Source: Termitidicoccus mucosus
GTDB taxonomy: Bacteria; Verrucomicrobiota; Verrucomicrobiia; Opitutales; Opitutaceae
Assembly: GCF_038725785.1 (NCBI RefSeq)
Contig: NZ_CP109796.1
Location: 4,774,001-4,838,000, forward strand
DNA: 64,000 nucleotides
Direction: 5' to 3'
In this document: one piece after another, positions 42,234 through 53,100 of the stretch
Numbering within the stretch: position 1 is the stretch's first letter
Layout: the number at the start of each line of letters is the position of its first letter
The notes under the pieces: model-generated
The model's input: only the letters and a program-made list of their open reading frames with translations
Told to the model about the DNA's origin: nothing
Database searches by the model: none
Made by a program: the position numbers and the translations under genes

Positions 42234-44845
42234 GATTGTTTTCCGGGGGCTTGAATGTTTCTCACCGTGCCGCAGAGCGGCGGGTCGGTGACGGGCGTGA
42301 AAAAGCAAATGCTGGAGAATTTTTTCCCCTCCGGCTGCTGCTCGGGCATGGGATAGTTCTGGATGGCGGCACAGACGGACTCGGGGAGATTGATGTCGTG
42401 CGCGATGTCCGCTATGTCTGAGCGGTCAAACTGCCGCATGAGAAAAAACTGCTTGCTGTTGCCGATGACGACGGGGCGGATGCGCGAGGACTTGAAGCGG
42501 CTGTATTGCTGTACAATGGAGGCCGTCCAGCATGAGAATTTCCGCAACTGCGCGTAGGCTTCCGCCACCACCTTCTCGCCGCCGGGCACGTCGAGAAAAC
42601 GCGCCAGTTCCTCGTAGAGAATGCGTTTTCTCAAATGACGGGGGAGTGATATTATATGCTGGCGCGAGAATCCGCTGATTAGCAAACCGGCGGCGGTTTT
42701 GAGTTCAACGGCCTGCTCGGGAATGTAGCCGAGTTCAAAATGCGCGATCTGCCCGGTGAGGGAGATGTTTGTCACGCCGTCGAAAAGGCGTCCGTATTGG
42801 CCGTGCGCGCACCATGACGCGAGAAGCGTGGCGAGGTGATCGACGGTTTCCTTTTTATGCTCCGGGAAGCGAGAAAACTGCATCAATTCGACAAGGCTCG
42901 CGTGTTGCGGATAGTCGGTCGGCTCGTAATACGCGTGCGCCGTCGCCATGACCGCGCGCTCGGTCTGCGCGTCCTGCAAAAACGCCGTGATGTCGGACTC
43001 TGCGATGTCATGGATAAATTGTCTCGCCTCCCGCCCTTCGTCGTCGTCGGTCGCGATGCGGTCACGCAGTTCGGCGTAGGCTTCCATGTCGGTCGTGCCG
43101 TGCGGCATTTTGGCCCGCTTCCAGCGGTGCGAGGCGCACGCCATGCGCTGGATTTCCGGCAAGAGGTCGCGGTGTTTTTTCGACCAGTCCTCGAAGGCGT
43201 CGGCGTAAAGCTGGTTGATATACTGTCCGAGCATCGCCTGCCGGATTTGCTGCGTTTCCTCGTCGGCTGCCTCGCCGATCATGCGCGAGACGAGCGCGAC
43301 GGCGGTGGCGATTTGAAGCTGGTTGAGCGGAAGCTTTCGCGTGTCGAGGTAATTGATGGTGAGGTCGCCGTCAGGATGCAGAATGATCGGGCGCTCTCCC
43401 ATTGCCTCGGTGAACTTCCCGTAAGACAGTCCCTCTTCTATGATGACCGTGTAATGATAATAGGCGGCGGTTTGTTCCAACAGGTCGCACATGTGGACGG
43501 ACTTGCCCGCGCCGGTCGCGCCGAGGAGCACGGCGTGCTGCGGCGTCGGCGGGTTGCCTATAAACGTGCGAAGTCCGACAAGGTTGCCCTGCTGCGCGCC
43601 GTCGTAGATGGCCTCGGCTCCGTCGAGCAGGCCGGTGAACGTCGCGGAAAACGGCAGCAGGTCGGCGAGGTATGTGTCCTCGGCATAGAGGCTGCGGTGG
43701 CGGTAGGGTGAATTTGTCCAGCCGGGCCACGAGGCGAAGAAGAGTTTTTTGGCGGTGCTGGGCAGGGCGCATTCGTTGTATTGCGCGCCATTCAGGTTGG
43801 TGATGGCGTTGCGGATGGCGGCGCACTTGGTGGAAAGGCCGGACTCGGTTTCATCCCAAACGCGAAGGATGTAGGTGACGTTGAACGGGCGAATGAAACC
43901 GGATGAAAGCGACTCGACCTTGCGCTCCTTTCTGCCGATGGCGACGAGAAGCGAGTGGCGCTCGCTGTCCTTGTATTCACCGCGAAGCCGTTCTATGGCC
44001 TTTTCTTCCTTGTCCACCTCACTTTTTGCCGGGAGCGGGTCGAGGTTGACGGTGATTTGATAGTCGAGGAACGGCAGCGTGGTGAGCCGCAACAGGATGC
44101 CGGGATAGGTGCGCGAGGGCCAGCGCTTGAAGGTGAGGACGGCGTGATGGCGCCCGTCCATATAAAAACCCGTGCCGATGCTCACGCCGTCGCCGCACCA
44201 GCAGTTTTCCTGAATCGTCTGCCTAGGGTCAAAACGTTCGGAGAAGTTGATATCAAAACCGTCCGCCAGCGACGGGCTGAGAAATTTCGAGAAGTAGGTA
44301 AAATGCGCGATGTCGTCCATCGGCGAGACGGTCGTGTCACTACCGAAGAGGGTGCGGAGGGTGTGGGTGATTTCCTCGAAGCGCGTGTGCAGTTGTGCGA
44401 GAAGTTTTGCATAGTCGTCGGCAAGGCTGCCGCGCGTCGTGGCGAGAGGTGCGTAGCCGGCGAGCGGCGCGGAGATGAACAAAATCAACTGCTCGCGGCG
44501 AAGTTCTCGCTGGTGCATTTTTCCCCAATAGCGTTCGAAGCGCTCCGTGCGCACGCGACGGATGTGCGGATGCGTGGCGAGGGTTTCGGTGGCGCGATGG
44601 TATTGGGTCAACTCCTGCCGGTAGTCGCAGTTGCACGTCCACTGGAATTGCGCGCGCAGGCCGTCGCTGAACAACGAAAGCAAGGCGCGGATTTTGTCCT
44701 GATAGGCGTTGAGTTGGGCGATGGTGCCGCCGCGAAGATCGGGCGGCTGCAAGATAAAACCCTTGCTGGCGACGCCTTTTTCGAGCGTGCCGTAGAGGAT
44801 CAGGTCACCGGCAAAGTAGCCGTTGGGCGCGGAGCTATTGAGCAT
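42230..44845 (-). CDS. TrbE/VirB4-like T4SS ATPase
   Basis: Starting at 44845 (MLNSSAPNGYF) the protein has 871 residues. The N-terminal half is the VirB4 domain; the motor begins with Walker A GATGAGKSVH at about residue 440, followed by IIEEGLSYGKF. It contains the usual VirB4 insertion and a C-terminal region with YEELARFLDVPGG. It energises pilus biogenesis and substrate transfer at the inner membrane. Its start lies inside the end of the VirB3-like gene (11-nt overlap), an arrangement in which VirB3 and VirB4 are often fused or coupled. Confidence 0.85.
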   Translation of the reverse strand: MLNSSAPNGYFAGDLILYGTLEKGVASKGFILQPPDLRGGTIAQLNAYQDKIRALLSLFSDGLRAQFQWTCNCDYRQELTQYHRATETLATHPHIRRVRTERFERYWGKMHQRELRREQLILFISAPLAGYAPLATTRGSLADDYAKLLAQLHTRFEEITHTLRTLFGSDTTVSPMDDIAHFTYFSKFLSPSLADGFDINFSERFDPRQTIQENCWCGDGVSIGTGFYMDGRHHAVLTFKRWPSRTYPGILLRLTTLPFLDYQITVNLDPLPAKSEVDKEEKAIERLRGEYKDSERHSLLVAIGRKERKVESLSSGFIRPFNVTYILRVWDETESGLSTKCAAIRNAITNLNGAQYNECALPSTAKKLFFASWPGWTNSPYRHRSLYAEDTYLADLLPFSATFTGLLDGAEAIYDGAQQGNLVGLRTFIGNPPTPQHAVLLGATGAGKSVHMCDLLEQTAAYYHYTVIIEEGLSYGKFTEAMGERPIILHPDGDLTINYLDTRKLPLNQLQIATAVALVSRMIGEAADEETQQIRQAMLGQYINQLYADAFEDWSKKHRDLLPEIQRMACASHRWKRAKMPHGTTDMEAYAELRDRIATDDDEGREARQFIHDIAESDITAFLQDAQTERAVMATAHAYYEPTDYPQHASLVELMQFSRFPEHKKETVDHLATLLASWCAHGQYGRLFDGVTNISLTGQIAHFELGYIPEQAVELKTAAGLLISGFSRQHIISLPRHLRKRILYEELARFLDVPGGEKVVAEAYAQLRKFSCWTASIVQQYSRFKSSRIRPVVIGNSKQFFLMRQFDRSDIADIAHDINLPESVCAAIQNYPMPEQQPEGKKFSSICFFTPVTDPPLCGTVRNIQAPGKQS

Positions 44846-45197
44846 GGCGAGTCCTCCGCTTGCTCGCGGCGCGCGAGCCGCGCGGGTTCTGGTTGTCGGG
44901 TGAAAAACAAAAACCCTCGCGGTTGAGCAGGTGGTCAAAAAAATCCTCGGCATAGCCGTCGGGCTTGCCGCGACGAAACATCATGACCCAGGCGGTGGGA
45001 ATCACGAATACCGGAACCGTGAAACCGCCCGCCGCCGCGAGGCTCGCATGGAACATGCCGTAGAGAAGAAGAAACATGCCGATGGCCCCGACGATGCCGC
45101 CGACCACGTATAAAAAGTCGTTGCCCTCGAAGCCGAGCGCGCGGCCCTTGCTGTCGTTGGCGCTGTTCGTGTCGGTGATGCGCAGTCCGGTGTCCAT
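44835..45197 (-). CDS. TrbD/VirB3-like inner-membrane T4SS protein
   Basis: The 120-residue product has two membrane helices (about residues 28-50 and 55-73) with a polar tail, the standard VirB3/TrbD topology. It lies between the pilin and the VirB4 gene, overlapping VirB4 by 11 nt. The extended Arg-rich C-terminus (GSRAASKRRTRHAQ) encoded in the overlap is longer than usual. Confidence 0.75.
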   Translation of the reverse strand: MDTGLRITDTNSANDSKGRALGFEGNDFLYVVGGIVGAIGMFLLLYGMFHASLAAAGGFTVPVFVIPTAWVMMFRRGKPDGYAEDFFDHLLNREGFCFSPDNQNPRGSRAASKRRTRHAQ

Positions 45198-45216
45198 GGG
45201 AGGCCATTCGTAATTT

Positions 45217-45549
45217 TCAGAACTGCGGGGTGAGCGCGCCGTCGCTCATGCCGAATATATAAAACATCGCGGCCATGATTGCCGCCGCGCCCGCGATGAT
45301 GATGCCGGAGACGATGCCCATCTTGCCGTCTGCGTCGCCCTTTTTGAGTCGGTCGGCCCCGCCCCAGATGTTGATGACGCCCCAGATGAAGCCGACCATG
45401 AAGAGCAGGCCGAGGCCGTATTGGAAGCCGGTTTTCACCTGCGAGGGCACCTGCGCGAGGATGAGCGGCGGGGCGAATTGCGCGGCGTGCGCCGGCATCG
45501 AAGCCAATATTACAAATATCAAGGACAATGCTGAGGGGAATTTTTTCAT
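45217..45549 (-). CDS. TrbC/VirB2-like pilin
   Basis: From 45549 the 110-residue prepilin has a signal peptide (cleavage near MPAHAAQ) and two membrane helices (about 46-64 and 82-102) joined by a short polar loop with GGADRLKKGDADGK, as in VirB2/TrbC major pilins. A decayed paralogue is at 55134-55467. It begins 10 nt after the AraC-type regulator and is the first structural gene of the operon. Confidence 0.8.
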   Translation of the reverse strand: MKKFPSALSLIFVILASMPAHAAQFAPPLILAQVPSQVKTGFQYGLGLLFMVGFIWGVINIWGGADRLKKGDADGKMGIVSGIIIAGAAAIMAAMFYIFGMSDGALTPQF

Positions 45550-45559
45550 GGCGGAGATT

Positions 45560-46519
45560 TTATTTTCCGGCCCGCGCTGCGGAATCCGGCCAAAGTGTGC
45601 CGCCATTCTGCCCGGTTTTTTCAGGCGCGGCTTGGATGCCCATGCCTTTTTTCGAGTAACAATCACCCCGGCGCGAGAAGTCCCTCGGCGTGCATTGGCA
45701 GAAACGGTGGAAGCTGCGGTCAAGGTGACTCTGGTCGCAAAATCCGGCGAGCGCCGCCACGTCCACGACTTTCATGTCGTGGCGCAGGAGCAATGTCTGC
45801 GCCAGCCGTATCCGTCTTCTGAGAATATACTCGCCCGCCGTCATGCCGGTGGTGTTTTTGAAAAGCCGGTTGAAGTGAGTCTCGCTCAGGCACGCGACGC
45901 GCAGCAGCGCGCGGTTCTCGATTCGCCCGTGCAGGTTTTTGTCTATGTAATCCAGGACGCGATGAAGCCGCTCCTCATCCATCGTCGGGGGCGGTGCGGA
46001 TTGCTTTTTCCGCGCCAGGCCGTCAAACAAGTGAAAGCTCATGGCCGCGCCGAGACGCCTGAAATACTCGTCGTGATAGGCGGGCCTCAAGCCGAGGCTG
46101 AACTCGACGAAAAGCTCCGCCATGTCCATGACGCCGCAATCGTGCCGCGTCAGTTCCCACAAAGATTTGCGCGTGATTTTCCCCAATGATTTTTCCCCTG
46201 CCTCCGGCAAATCGTCCTCCACACAAAGGCAAAGCAGCACCGCCTCACGCCTCCAGTCGAGGATATGGCTCAGTTGCTTGTGTATATAAACCACATGCTG
46301 CCCGCGAACGGCGAGATGTCCGCAGTCCCCGTCCTTTTCATCCCTCCAGTCAATACGGGCATCGGATTTTATTTCCGGCATTACTATAATCCGGTGATGT
46401 TTGCCCGCTCCCTCGCGCAACTGCCGCGCCGGTTGTATTCCGTAGGAAATGACAATCCTGTCGAGGATGGAGCGCGGTCGTTCGCATGACAGGGGCGTGA
46501 CGGTTCTGGAGGCTGGCAT
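45560..46519 (-). CDS. AraC-family transcriptional regulator heading the T4SS operon
   Basis: I place the start at 46519, giving 319 residues. The N-terminal ~200 residues form a sensing region of no clear family. The C-terminal two-HTH AraC domain (about 185-285) has the pattern HFNRLFKNTTGMTAGEYILR and VVDVAALAGFCDQSHLDRSF. The stop codon is 10 nt before the VirB2 pilin gene, so it is cotranscribed with the T4SS and probably controls it. Upstream it is bordered by two spaced palindromes that may be its operators. The ligand is unknown. Confidence 0.85.
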   Translation of the reverse strand: MPASRTVTPLSCERPRSILDRIVISYGIQPARQLREGAGKHHRIIVMPEIKSDARIDWRDEKDGDCGHLAVRGQHVVYIHKQLSHILDWRREAVLLCLCVEDDLPEAGEKSLGKITRKSLWELTRHDCGVMDMAELFVEFSLGLRPAYHDEYFRRLGAAMSFHLFDGLARKKQSAPPPTMDEERLHRVLDYIDKNLHGRIENRALLRVACLSETHFNRLFKNTTGMTAGEYILRRRIRLAQTLLLRHDMKVVDVAALAGFCDQSHLDRSFHRFCQCTPRDFSRRGDCYSKKGMGIQAAPEKTGQNGGTLWPDSAARAGK

Positions 46520-46592
46520 AAGTGAACCGGGCAGTCCGACTTGATGCCGGGCGTCCTGCCTGTGTTTTATAGGAACCGCTATCGTGTTTATT

Positions 46593-46624
46593 GGACACGT
46601 CCGCCTTTTCCAGTGGACGGTCCA
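46593..46624. promoter_or_regulatory. Paired palindromes upstream of the AraC/T4SS operon
   Basis: GGACACGTCC (46593-46602) and TGGACGGTCCA (46614-46624) share GGAC...GTCC arms and have centres about 21 bp apart, two helical turns. They lie 70-105 bp upstream of the regulator start, where operator sites would be expected. Function is inferred from position and symmetry. Confidence 0.4.
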
Positions 46625-46786
46625 GTCATGATAAAATGCGATGATATATCCCGAAACAAGGTGGTCGGGCATGATAAACCAAAAGTCCGCCGGATGCCCG
46701 GTGCCGGCTGACCGACCGGAACGCCCATCGATCATTGGGACGCGGATTATATCAACTGCGCAGACGCGCCATGACGGGCCGGTGGG

Positions 46787-47128
46787 CTACGACTTGGGGC
46801 GGCCGAGGATGGAGAGGTCTTCCGGCGGGACAACATACCCGCCGCCCGAGCGCATCTTCAACCCGACGGGATTTTCGTCGAGTTCGAGCGTGGGGATCTC
46901 CTTCAAGACGGAATCAAGCACCCGCGCCTGCGCCTGATAATACATGCCTCTTTTGGCATAGACGACACCCCGGATGACGGCTTCCGCGCCGTTGGCCAGA
47001 CGCCCGCGCACGGTAAAACCATACCGCGCCATGGGCAACGAGTCGATTAGCAGGGGCTCCCGCGCGTCTTCGGGCGGCACAAGGTTTTGGTTTTGGCCCG
47101 CGCCGTCCGTTGTTGGTCCGGTTTTCAT
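46787..47128 (-). CDS. Small protein following the second autotransporter, unknown function
   Basis: The 113-residue product has no signal peptide or membrane segment and contains a beta-rich core (ARYGFTVRGRLANGAEAVIR) and a C-terminal GGGYVVPPEDL motif. Its start is 12 nt after the stop codon of the autotransporter at 47141-53263, so it is likely cotranscribed. It may be an assembly or regulatory accessory of the adhesin. No family is recognised. Confidence 0.6.
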   Translation of the reverse strand: MKTGPTTDGAGQNQNLVPPEDAREPLLIDSLPMARYGFTVRGRLANGAEAVIRGVVYAKRGMYYQAQARVLDSVLKEIPTLELDENPVGLKMRSGGGYVVPPEDLSILGRPKS

Positions 47129-47140
47129 GACGGCCTTCGT

Positions 47141-50100
47141 TTACCAGAGCCGGCGGTAGCCGAGGTTGATGGACCAAGGGCGCTCGTAGGCGGCGGCCTT
47201 GGCGTATTCATAATCGAAATACAACTGGCTCCCCGCATCGAGGCGGCAGCTCGCACCGAGGCCGAACTCCTCGCGCCAGCCGTCGTAGTCCGGCGTGAAG
47301 GTTTCCCCGGCGACGCGGATCGCGCCGCCGGCGGTGTCGGTCCGCATCACGCCGAATTTGCCATAGGGCTGCCAGCGGGAGTCGCGGAGTTGTTTGCCGA
47401 AGCGGACGAGGGCGCGGTATTGCGCGGCGCGGGCGGTGCCCACCTTCACGTCGAGGCTCTGGTTGCCGGGCGCGGTGCGATAGTTCGCGCCGCGCAGCCA
47501 CGCCACGGCGGCCTGCGCGGCGGGCTCGACCCACCAGCCGTCGCCGGCTTCGAGGCGGCGGCCCAATTCGAGAGCGAGGCCCTGGGCGCCGCTGGAGTAG
47601 GCGCCGTGGACGGGGCGGGCGTCGGCGGTGCGCGCATCGAAGCGGTGTTTGTAGCGGTCGGCTTTCAAGACGAGGTCGGCGTGCCAGCCGGCGTCGTGCA
47701 GCCAGGTGCCGTAGAGCCCGGCGGAGAGGCTACCGGTGTCGCCGGTGTTGCCCGCGCCGGAGAAGTCGCGGGTGATGCGGCCTAGGTCGAGGAACGCGCC
47801 GAGGAGCACGGTGCGGTTGCGTTCGTCGTTGCGGAAGGCTTTGTCGCCACCGGCGGTCAGGCCATAGGCGTATTCGTCGAAGGCGCGGCCGGTGAGGCCG
47901 GGGCCAGCGTTGAGGCGATAGCCGCGGGCGCGTACCCAGATGTTGCCGGTCGCGGCACGCTGTAGGGCGCGACCTTGCGTCGCGCCGGATTGGGTTTCGG
48001 GCGTGGTTTTGCGGGCGCGGCCTGACGCGAGGTCAGGCCCTACGGGGCCGGGCAGACACTCGGCTCTCATGTCGCCCATGCGCAGGTAAAGCGCGTCGAG
48101 CGAGTAGTGCCAGTCACGACCCAGCATCGCGGCGGTGTTGATGATCGCGTCCGCCGTGGAAGAGAGGCCGGCGCGGGCGAGATACCAGTTTGTCGCGCTC
48201 AGGCCCTGCGCGCCGTTCGCGTCGATCTGCGCGCCGTTTTGCACGCTGTAATCATAGAGCCCGGCGGCGGTCGTGCCGCTGAAGGTGGCCGCGCCACCGG
48301 CGGTTTCCACCAGCAGCAGCGGCGGTTCGGCGCCGGTGACGGCGTCGCCGTTTTCATTGGCGAGGAGCAGGCGGTGCGCGCCCCCGGCCTCGCCGGTGAC
48401 GTTGAGCCGATCGGCGGCACCGGCGGCGATGTCGGTGTGCAGCGCGAACTCGCCCGCGCCGCCGAGCGTGGCGGTGGTGAGCGTGGCATAAGCGCCGGCG
48501 TTTTGCGCAGGGTCGGGGAAATTCACGCGGGCGCCGGGGGCAAGCGCGAGGTGCGTGAGCGCGGAGCCGGCGGTGAGGTTCCACACGGATTGCGCGCCGA
48601 GGTTTACGGTCAGGGTGGCGGCGGTGTTGACGGTGGTTCTGCCGGTAAGGGTGGCGTCGCGCAGGGTTAGCGTCAGCGAGCCGGAGCCGCTGTTGGTCAC
48701 ATCGCCTTTGATACCGGTGCCGCCGTGGATGTTGATATTATAATTTCCCGCGCTGTTGGCGCCGAGGTCAATGCCTCCGGCGGCGGCGGTGTGCGCGTCG
48801 GTCAGGGTGAGTTCTATATTCACGTTTTTGTCGCTGACGAGCAGTTTGTCGCCGGCGAGCGTGGTGTCGTTGATGGTGATGCTTGCGTTGCGGCCTTGCT
48901 CGCTTCCTGCCGTGGTTATGAGGGGGCCTTGGCGGGCGATCAGACTGCCGCCGTTGATTTCAATGGCGCGGTCGGCGCCGGCGGAGAGGGTGTCGTCCTG
49001 TATGAGGATCGTGTTGGTTTCGGATGTGATGCGGGAGTCGGTGAGCGTGGCGTCCAGATTGCCGCGCATGATGATGCCGGCGTCGTTGCTGGTGAGGGTC
49101 AGGCCGGTGGCGTTGAAGGCGCCGTCCCTGAGGGAGCCGGCGTAGGTGGCGCCGGGCAGTCCCGTGACGTCGAGGGTGGTGTTTTCGATGTCCATGTGGC
49201 CGTTGTTGAGGAGCACGATGCCGGCGACGAGGGCATCGGGGGTGTTTACGGAGGCGGTCACATTCTTGATTATAAGATAGCCGTTGGCGCCGCTGCTATA
49301 GAATGCCTGGGTCTGGGACGCGTCGATGTCCATGTGGAGCGAGCCGCCGGTGACTTCCAGCCGCCCCTCAACCGTCACGTAGCCGCGGTTCCATGCGGTG
49401 ATGTCAACATCGCGCAGGTGCATGGTGCCGCCGAAGCTCGCGACGACGCCTTGTTTCACGGTGCGGATCGTGCTGTTTTCGAGTTCGAGTACGCCGCCGT
49501 TGGCGGTCGTAAGCGCATAGTGGCCGACTTGCGTGCCGGTGCCGATGATGGCGAGGTCGTTTCCTTTGAAACGGGAGCCGGTGTCAGTGACGGCGAGGGC
49601 GGTATTGTCGCCGTCGCTGGTGATGGTGCCGCCGGTCAGCGTCAGGGTGGAGGAATCGTTCACGGACACGCCGACGCCGTTAGTCCCGGTCGTCGCGATA
49701 TCCACGCCGTTCAGCGTGCCGCTGCTGGTGGCGGTGAACAAAATCCCATGCGCGCCGTAGCCGCTGGTCTGGATGACGCCGCCGGTCAAAATCAGCGGGG
49801 CGAGGCTGGAGGCGTAGTTGATGCCGTGGGCGTTGGTGTCGCGGGTGGTGATGGTGACATTGTTCAGGGGCGCGGTGAGGACGGAGCCGACGGCGATGTT
49901 GATGCCCACGCCGCCGGAGTTGATGGCCAGGCGGTCGCCCACGGTCAGGGTCGCGCCGCTGCCGGTGACGTTGATGCCACCGCCGCTGCCGTTGGCGGTG
50001 ATGCTGACGTCATCTCCCAAAGTCAGCGCGGTGCCGACGCCGCCGAGGTTGACGCCGTGTGCCGCCGTGCCGTGGGTGACGATGCTGCCGCTGAAGGCGG

Positions 50101-53100
50101 CGGTGGCGGAACCGGCGAGGACAAGGCCGTGCGCGTCGGCGCCTTGCGTGGTGATGCCGACGCTGCGCACGGTGCCGCTGCTGTTGGCGTCGAGAAAAAT
50201 CCCATGTGCACCGCGGCCGGTGGTGGCGACCGTCACCCGGTCGAAGGTGCCGTTCATCACCCCGCCGTTGAAATTGACCCCGTGGCCGCCGTCGCCTTCG
50301 GTGGTGATGACGCTGTCGCTGACTTGGAAATCGAAGCCGAACATGGCGGAGATGCCTAGGCTGTCCGTCCCGATGGTTCGGATCGTAACATCACGCAGGG
50401 TGTAGGTGGAATTGCCGCCATGCAGCAGTATCCCGGCTGAACTGCTGCCGGTGGTCGTGATCGTGCCGCCGGTCATGGTGAACGCGCCGTTATAGTGGTA
50501 ATAGCCGTAAACACCGTTGCTCAAGTTGTCGCCATGCGTGGTGATGTTGACGTTTTCCAGGGTCGTGACACTCGGCGCCGAACTTCCCACATAGATGCCT
50601 CTGCTGGTGTTGGCGAACGTCTCGATGGCGCCGCCGGTCATGGCGAGGGTGGAGGAGCCGGAGAGGGTGATGCCATTGGCGCCGGTGCCGGTGGCGGTGA
50701 TGGTGCCGCCGTTCAGGACCAGCGGGGCGAGGGCGGAGGCGTAGGCGATGCCGTGGGCACCGTTGTTGCGAGTGGTGATGTCCACGTTATCCAGAGGGGC
50801 GGTGATGACGGAGCCGGCGGCGATGTTGATGCCGATGCCGCCGGAGTTGATGGTCAGGCGGTCGCCCACGGTCAGCGTCACGCCGCTGCCGGTGAGATTG
50901 ATGCCGCCGCCGGTGGAGTTGGCGGTGATGCTGACATCATCGCCCAAGATCAGCGCGGTGCCGATGCCGCTGAGGTTGACGCCGTGCGCCGCCGTGCCGC
51001 CGGTCGTGATGCTGCCGGTGAAGCTCGCGGTGGCGGAGGTGACGAGGGAGAGGCCGTGGGCGCCGGTGCCGGTGGTGGTGATGGTGACGTTGTCAAAGGC
51101 GCCGCTGCTGTTGGCGCTGAGATAAATCCCGCGCGCGCCGGGGGCGCTGGTGGTGACGGCGCCGCCGGTCATGGCGAGGGTGGAGGAATTTTGCACGTAA
51201 ACGCCGATGCCGGCGGACCCGGTCGTAGTGATGTCCGTGTCCTCCAGCGTGGCGCGGCCATTCCGGTCGAGATAAAGCCCGACGTAGGCGGCGGTGATGT
51301 CGCTGTCGGTCAGCGTCAGGGGGGCGGTCCACACGAGCGCGCCGTAGCCGCCGGCCCCGGTCGCCGAGATGCTCACCTCCTCCAGCGAGGCGCCGCTGGT
51401 GGTGGCGAGATAAAGCCCGTAGCCGCCGCTGCCGTTGGCGCTGATGGTGCCGCCGGTCATGGCCAGGGTGGAGGAACTTTGCAAGTACACGCCGATGTCG
51501 CCGGCCCCGCCCGCCGTAATGTTTGCGTCAGTCAGGGACAGGGTGGAGGAAGTCAACAACGCACCCATGCTGTTGGCCCCGGTTGCCGCGATGTGCGCGT
51601 CGGTCAGGGCGAGGGTGGAGGAAATCGCATACACGCCGTAGCCGTAATTTTCGGTCGCCGCAATGGTCACGCCGGTCCCCGTGACGCTGCTGGTGGCGCT
51701 CTGAAGCCCGGTGTAGGTGGCGGTGAGGTCGCTGTCGGTCAGCGTCAGGGTGGAGGAAGTCAACCGCGCGCCGTAGCTGTTGGCCCCGGTCGCCGAGATG
51801 GTCACGCCGTCCAGCGTGGCGCTGCTGTTGGCGTCGAGAAATATCCCGTGCGCGGCACTGCCTTTGACGCTGATGGTGCCGCCGGTCATGACGAGGGTGG
51901 ATTCATACGCCACCACGCCGCGACCGCCGCTCCCGGTCGATTCGATGTTCACGTTGTCTAGCGTGGCGGTGGCGGTCTGGCCGTAAGCGTCGAGATAAAG
52001 CCCGGTGTGGGCGGCGCGGACGGTGCCGCCGGTGAGCGCCAGGTCGGCGGCATACGCCACCACGCCGTAGCCGCCGCTCCCGGTCGCCTCGATGGTCGTG
52101 CCGCCGCCGGTGGCGCTGCTGAGGTAGAGATACAGTCCGTAGGCACTGGTGCCGGTGGCGCGGATGGCGCTGTCGATCAGCGTCAGGGTGGAGGAACTGG
52201 TCATGTATATGCCGCGGCTGGCCTGCCCTTCCGTCACAATGTCCACGCCGTCCAGCGTGGCGCTGCTGGTGGCGGTGAGATACATCCCGTGCGCGGCGCT
52301 GCCAGTGACGCGGATGCGGCTGTCGGTGAGCGCCAGAGTGGAGGAGTTGGGGGTGGCATTGATCATGTACACGCCGTGGGCGGCATTCCCCTCCGTCTCG
52401 ATGTTCACGTCGCTCCCCGTGACGCTGGCATTATTGCTGACGCGAAGCCCAAAACCCTGGGTGCCGCTGGTGCGGATGGCGCTGTCGGTGAGATCCAGGG
52501 TGGAGCGGTCAATGGACACGCCGATGCTGCCGACTCCGGCCGTCTCGATGTCCAGGCCGCTCGCGGTGCCGCTGCTGTTGCTGTTGACATACAGGCCGTA
52601 GCTGGATTCGCCCCGGGTGTGGATGACGCTGTCGGTGAGCGTCAGGATGGAAGTTTGGCTGCCATAGGGTGGCGGCTGTTGGTTGGTCACGCTCACGCCG
52701 TAGTTGCTGTTTCCTTCAGTCGTAATATTCACGCCGGTCACCGTGCCGGTGCTGTTATCGGCGATCATAATCCCGTCCCCGTAGTTGTTGGCGATGCGGA
52801 TGGTGCCGCCGGTCAGCGCCAGGGTGGAGTTATTAGCCACATCCACGCCGTAGCTCCATTCCCCGGTCGTCGTAATGTCCACATCGTTCACCGTGCCGCT
52901 GCTATTGTAGTAAATAAAAATCCCGTCTCCGCTGCGGCCGCTGGTGCTGACGGTGCCACCGGTGAGGAACAAGGCGGCTCCGTCATAAGCACGGACGCCA
53001 TAGCCGCTGCTGCCGTAACTCATGTTGTGGTTATAGCTGTTGCTGAGGGTGATGCCGGTGCCTTGGTATTCAGTCCCAGCGCCAGTGACGTCCAGCGCCG

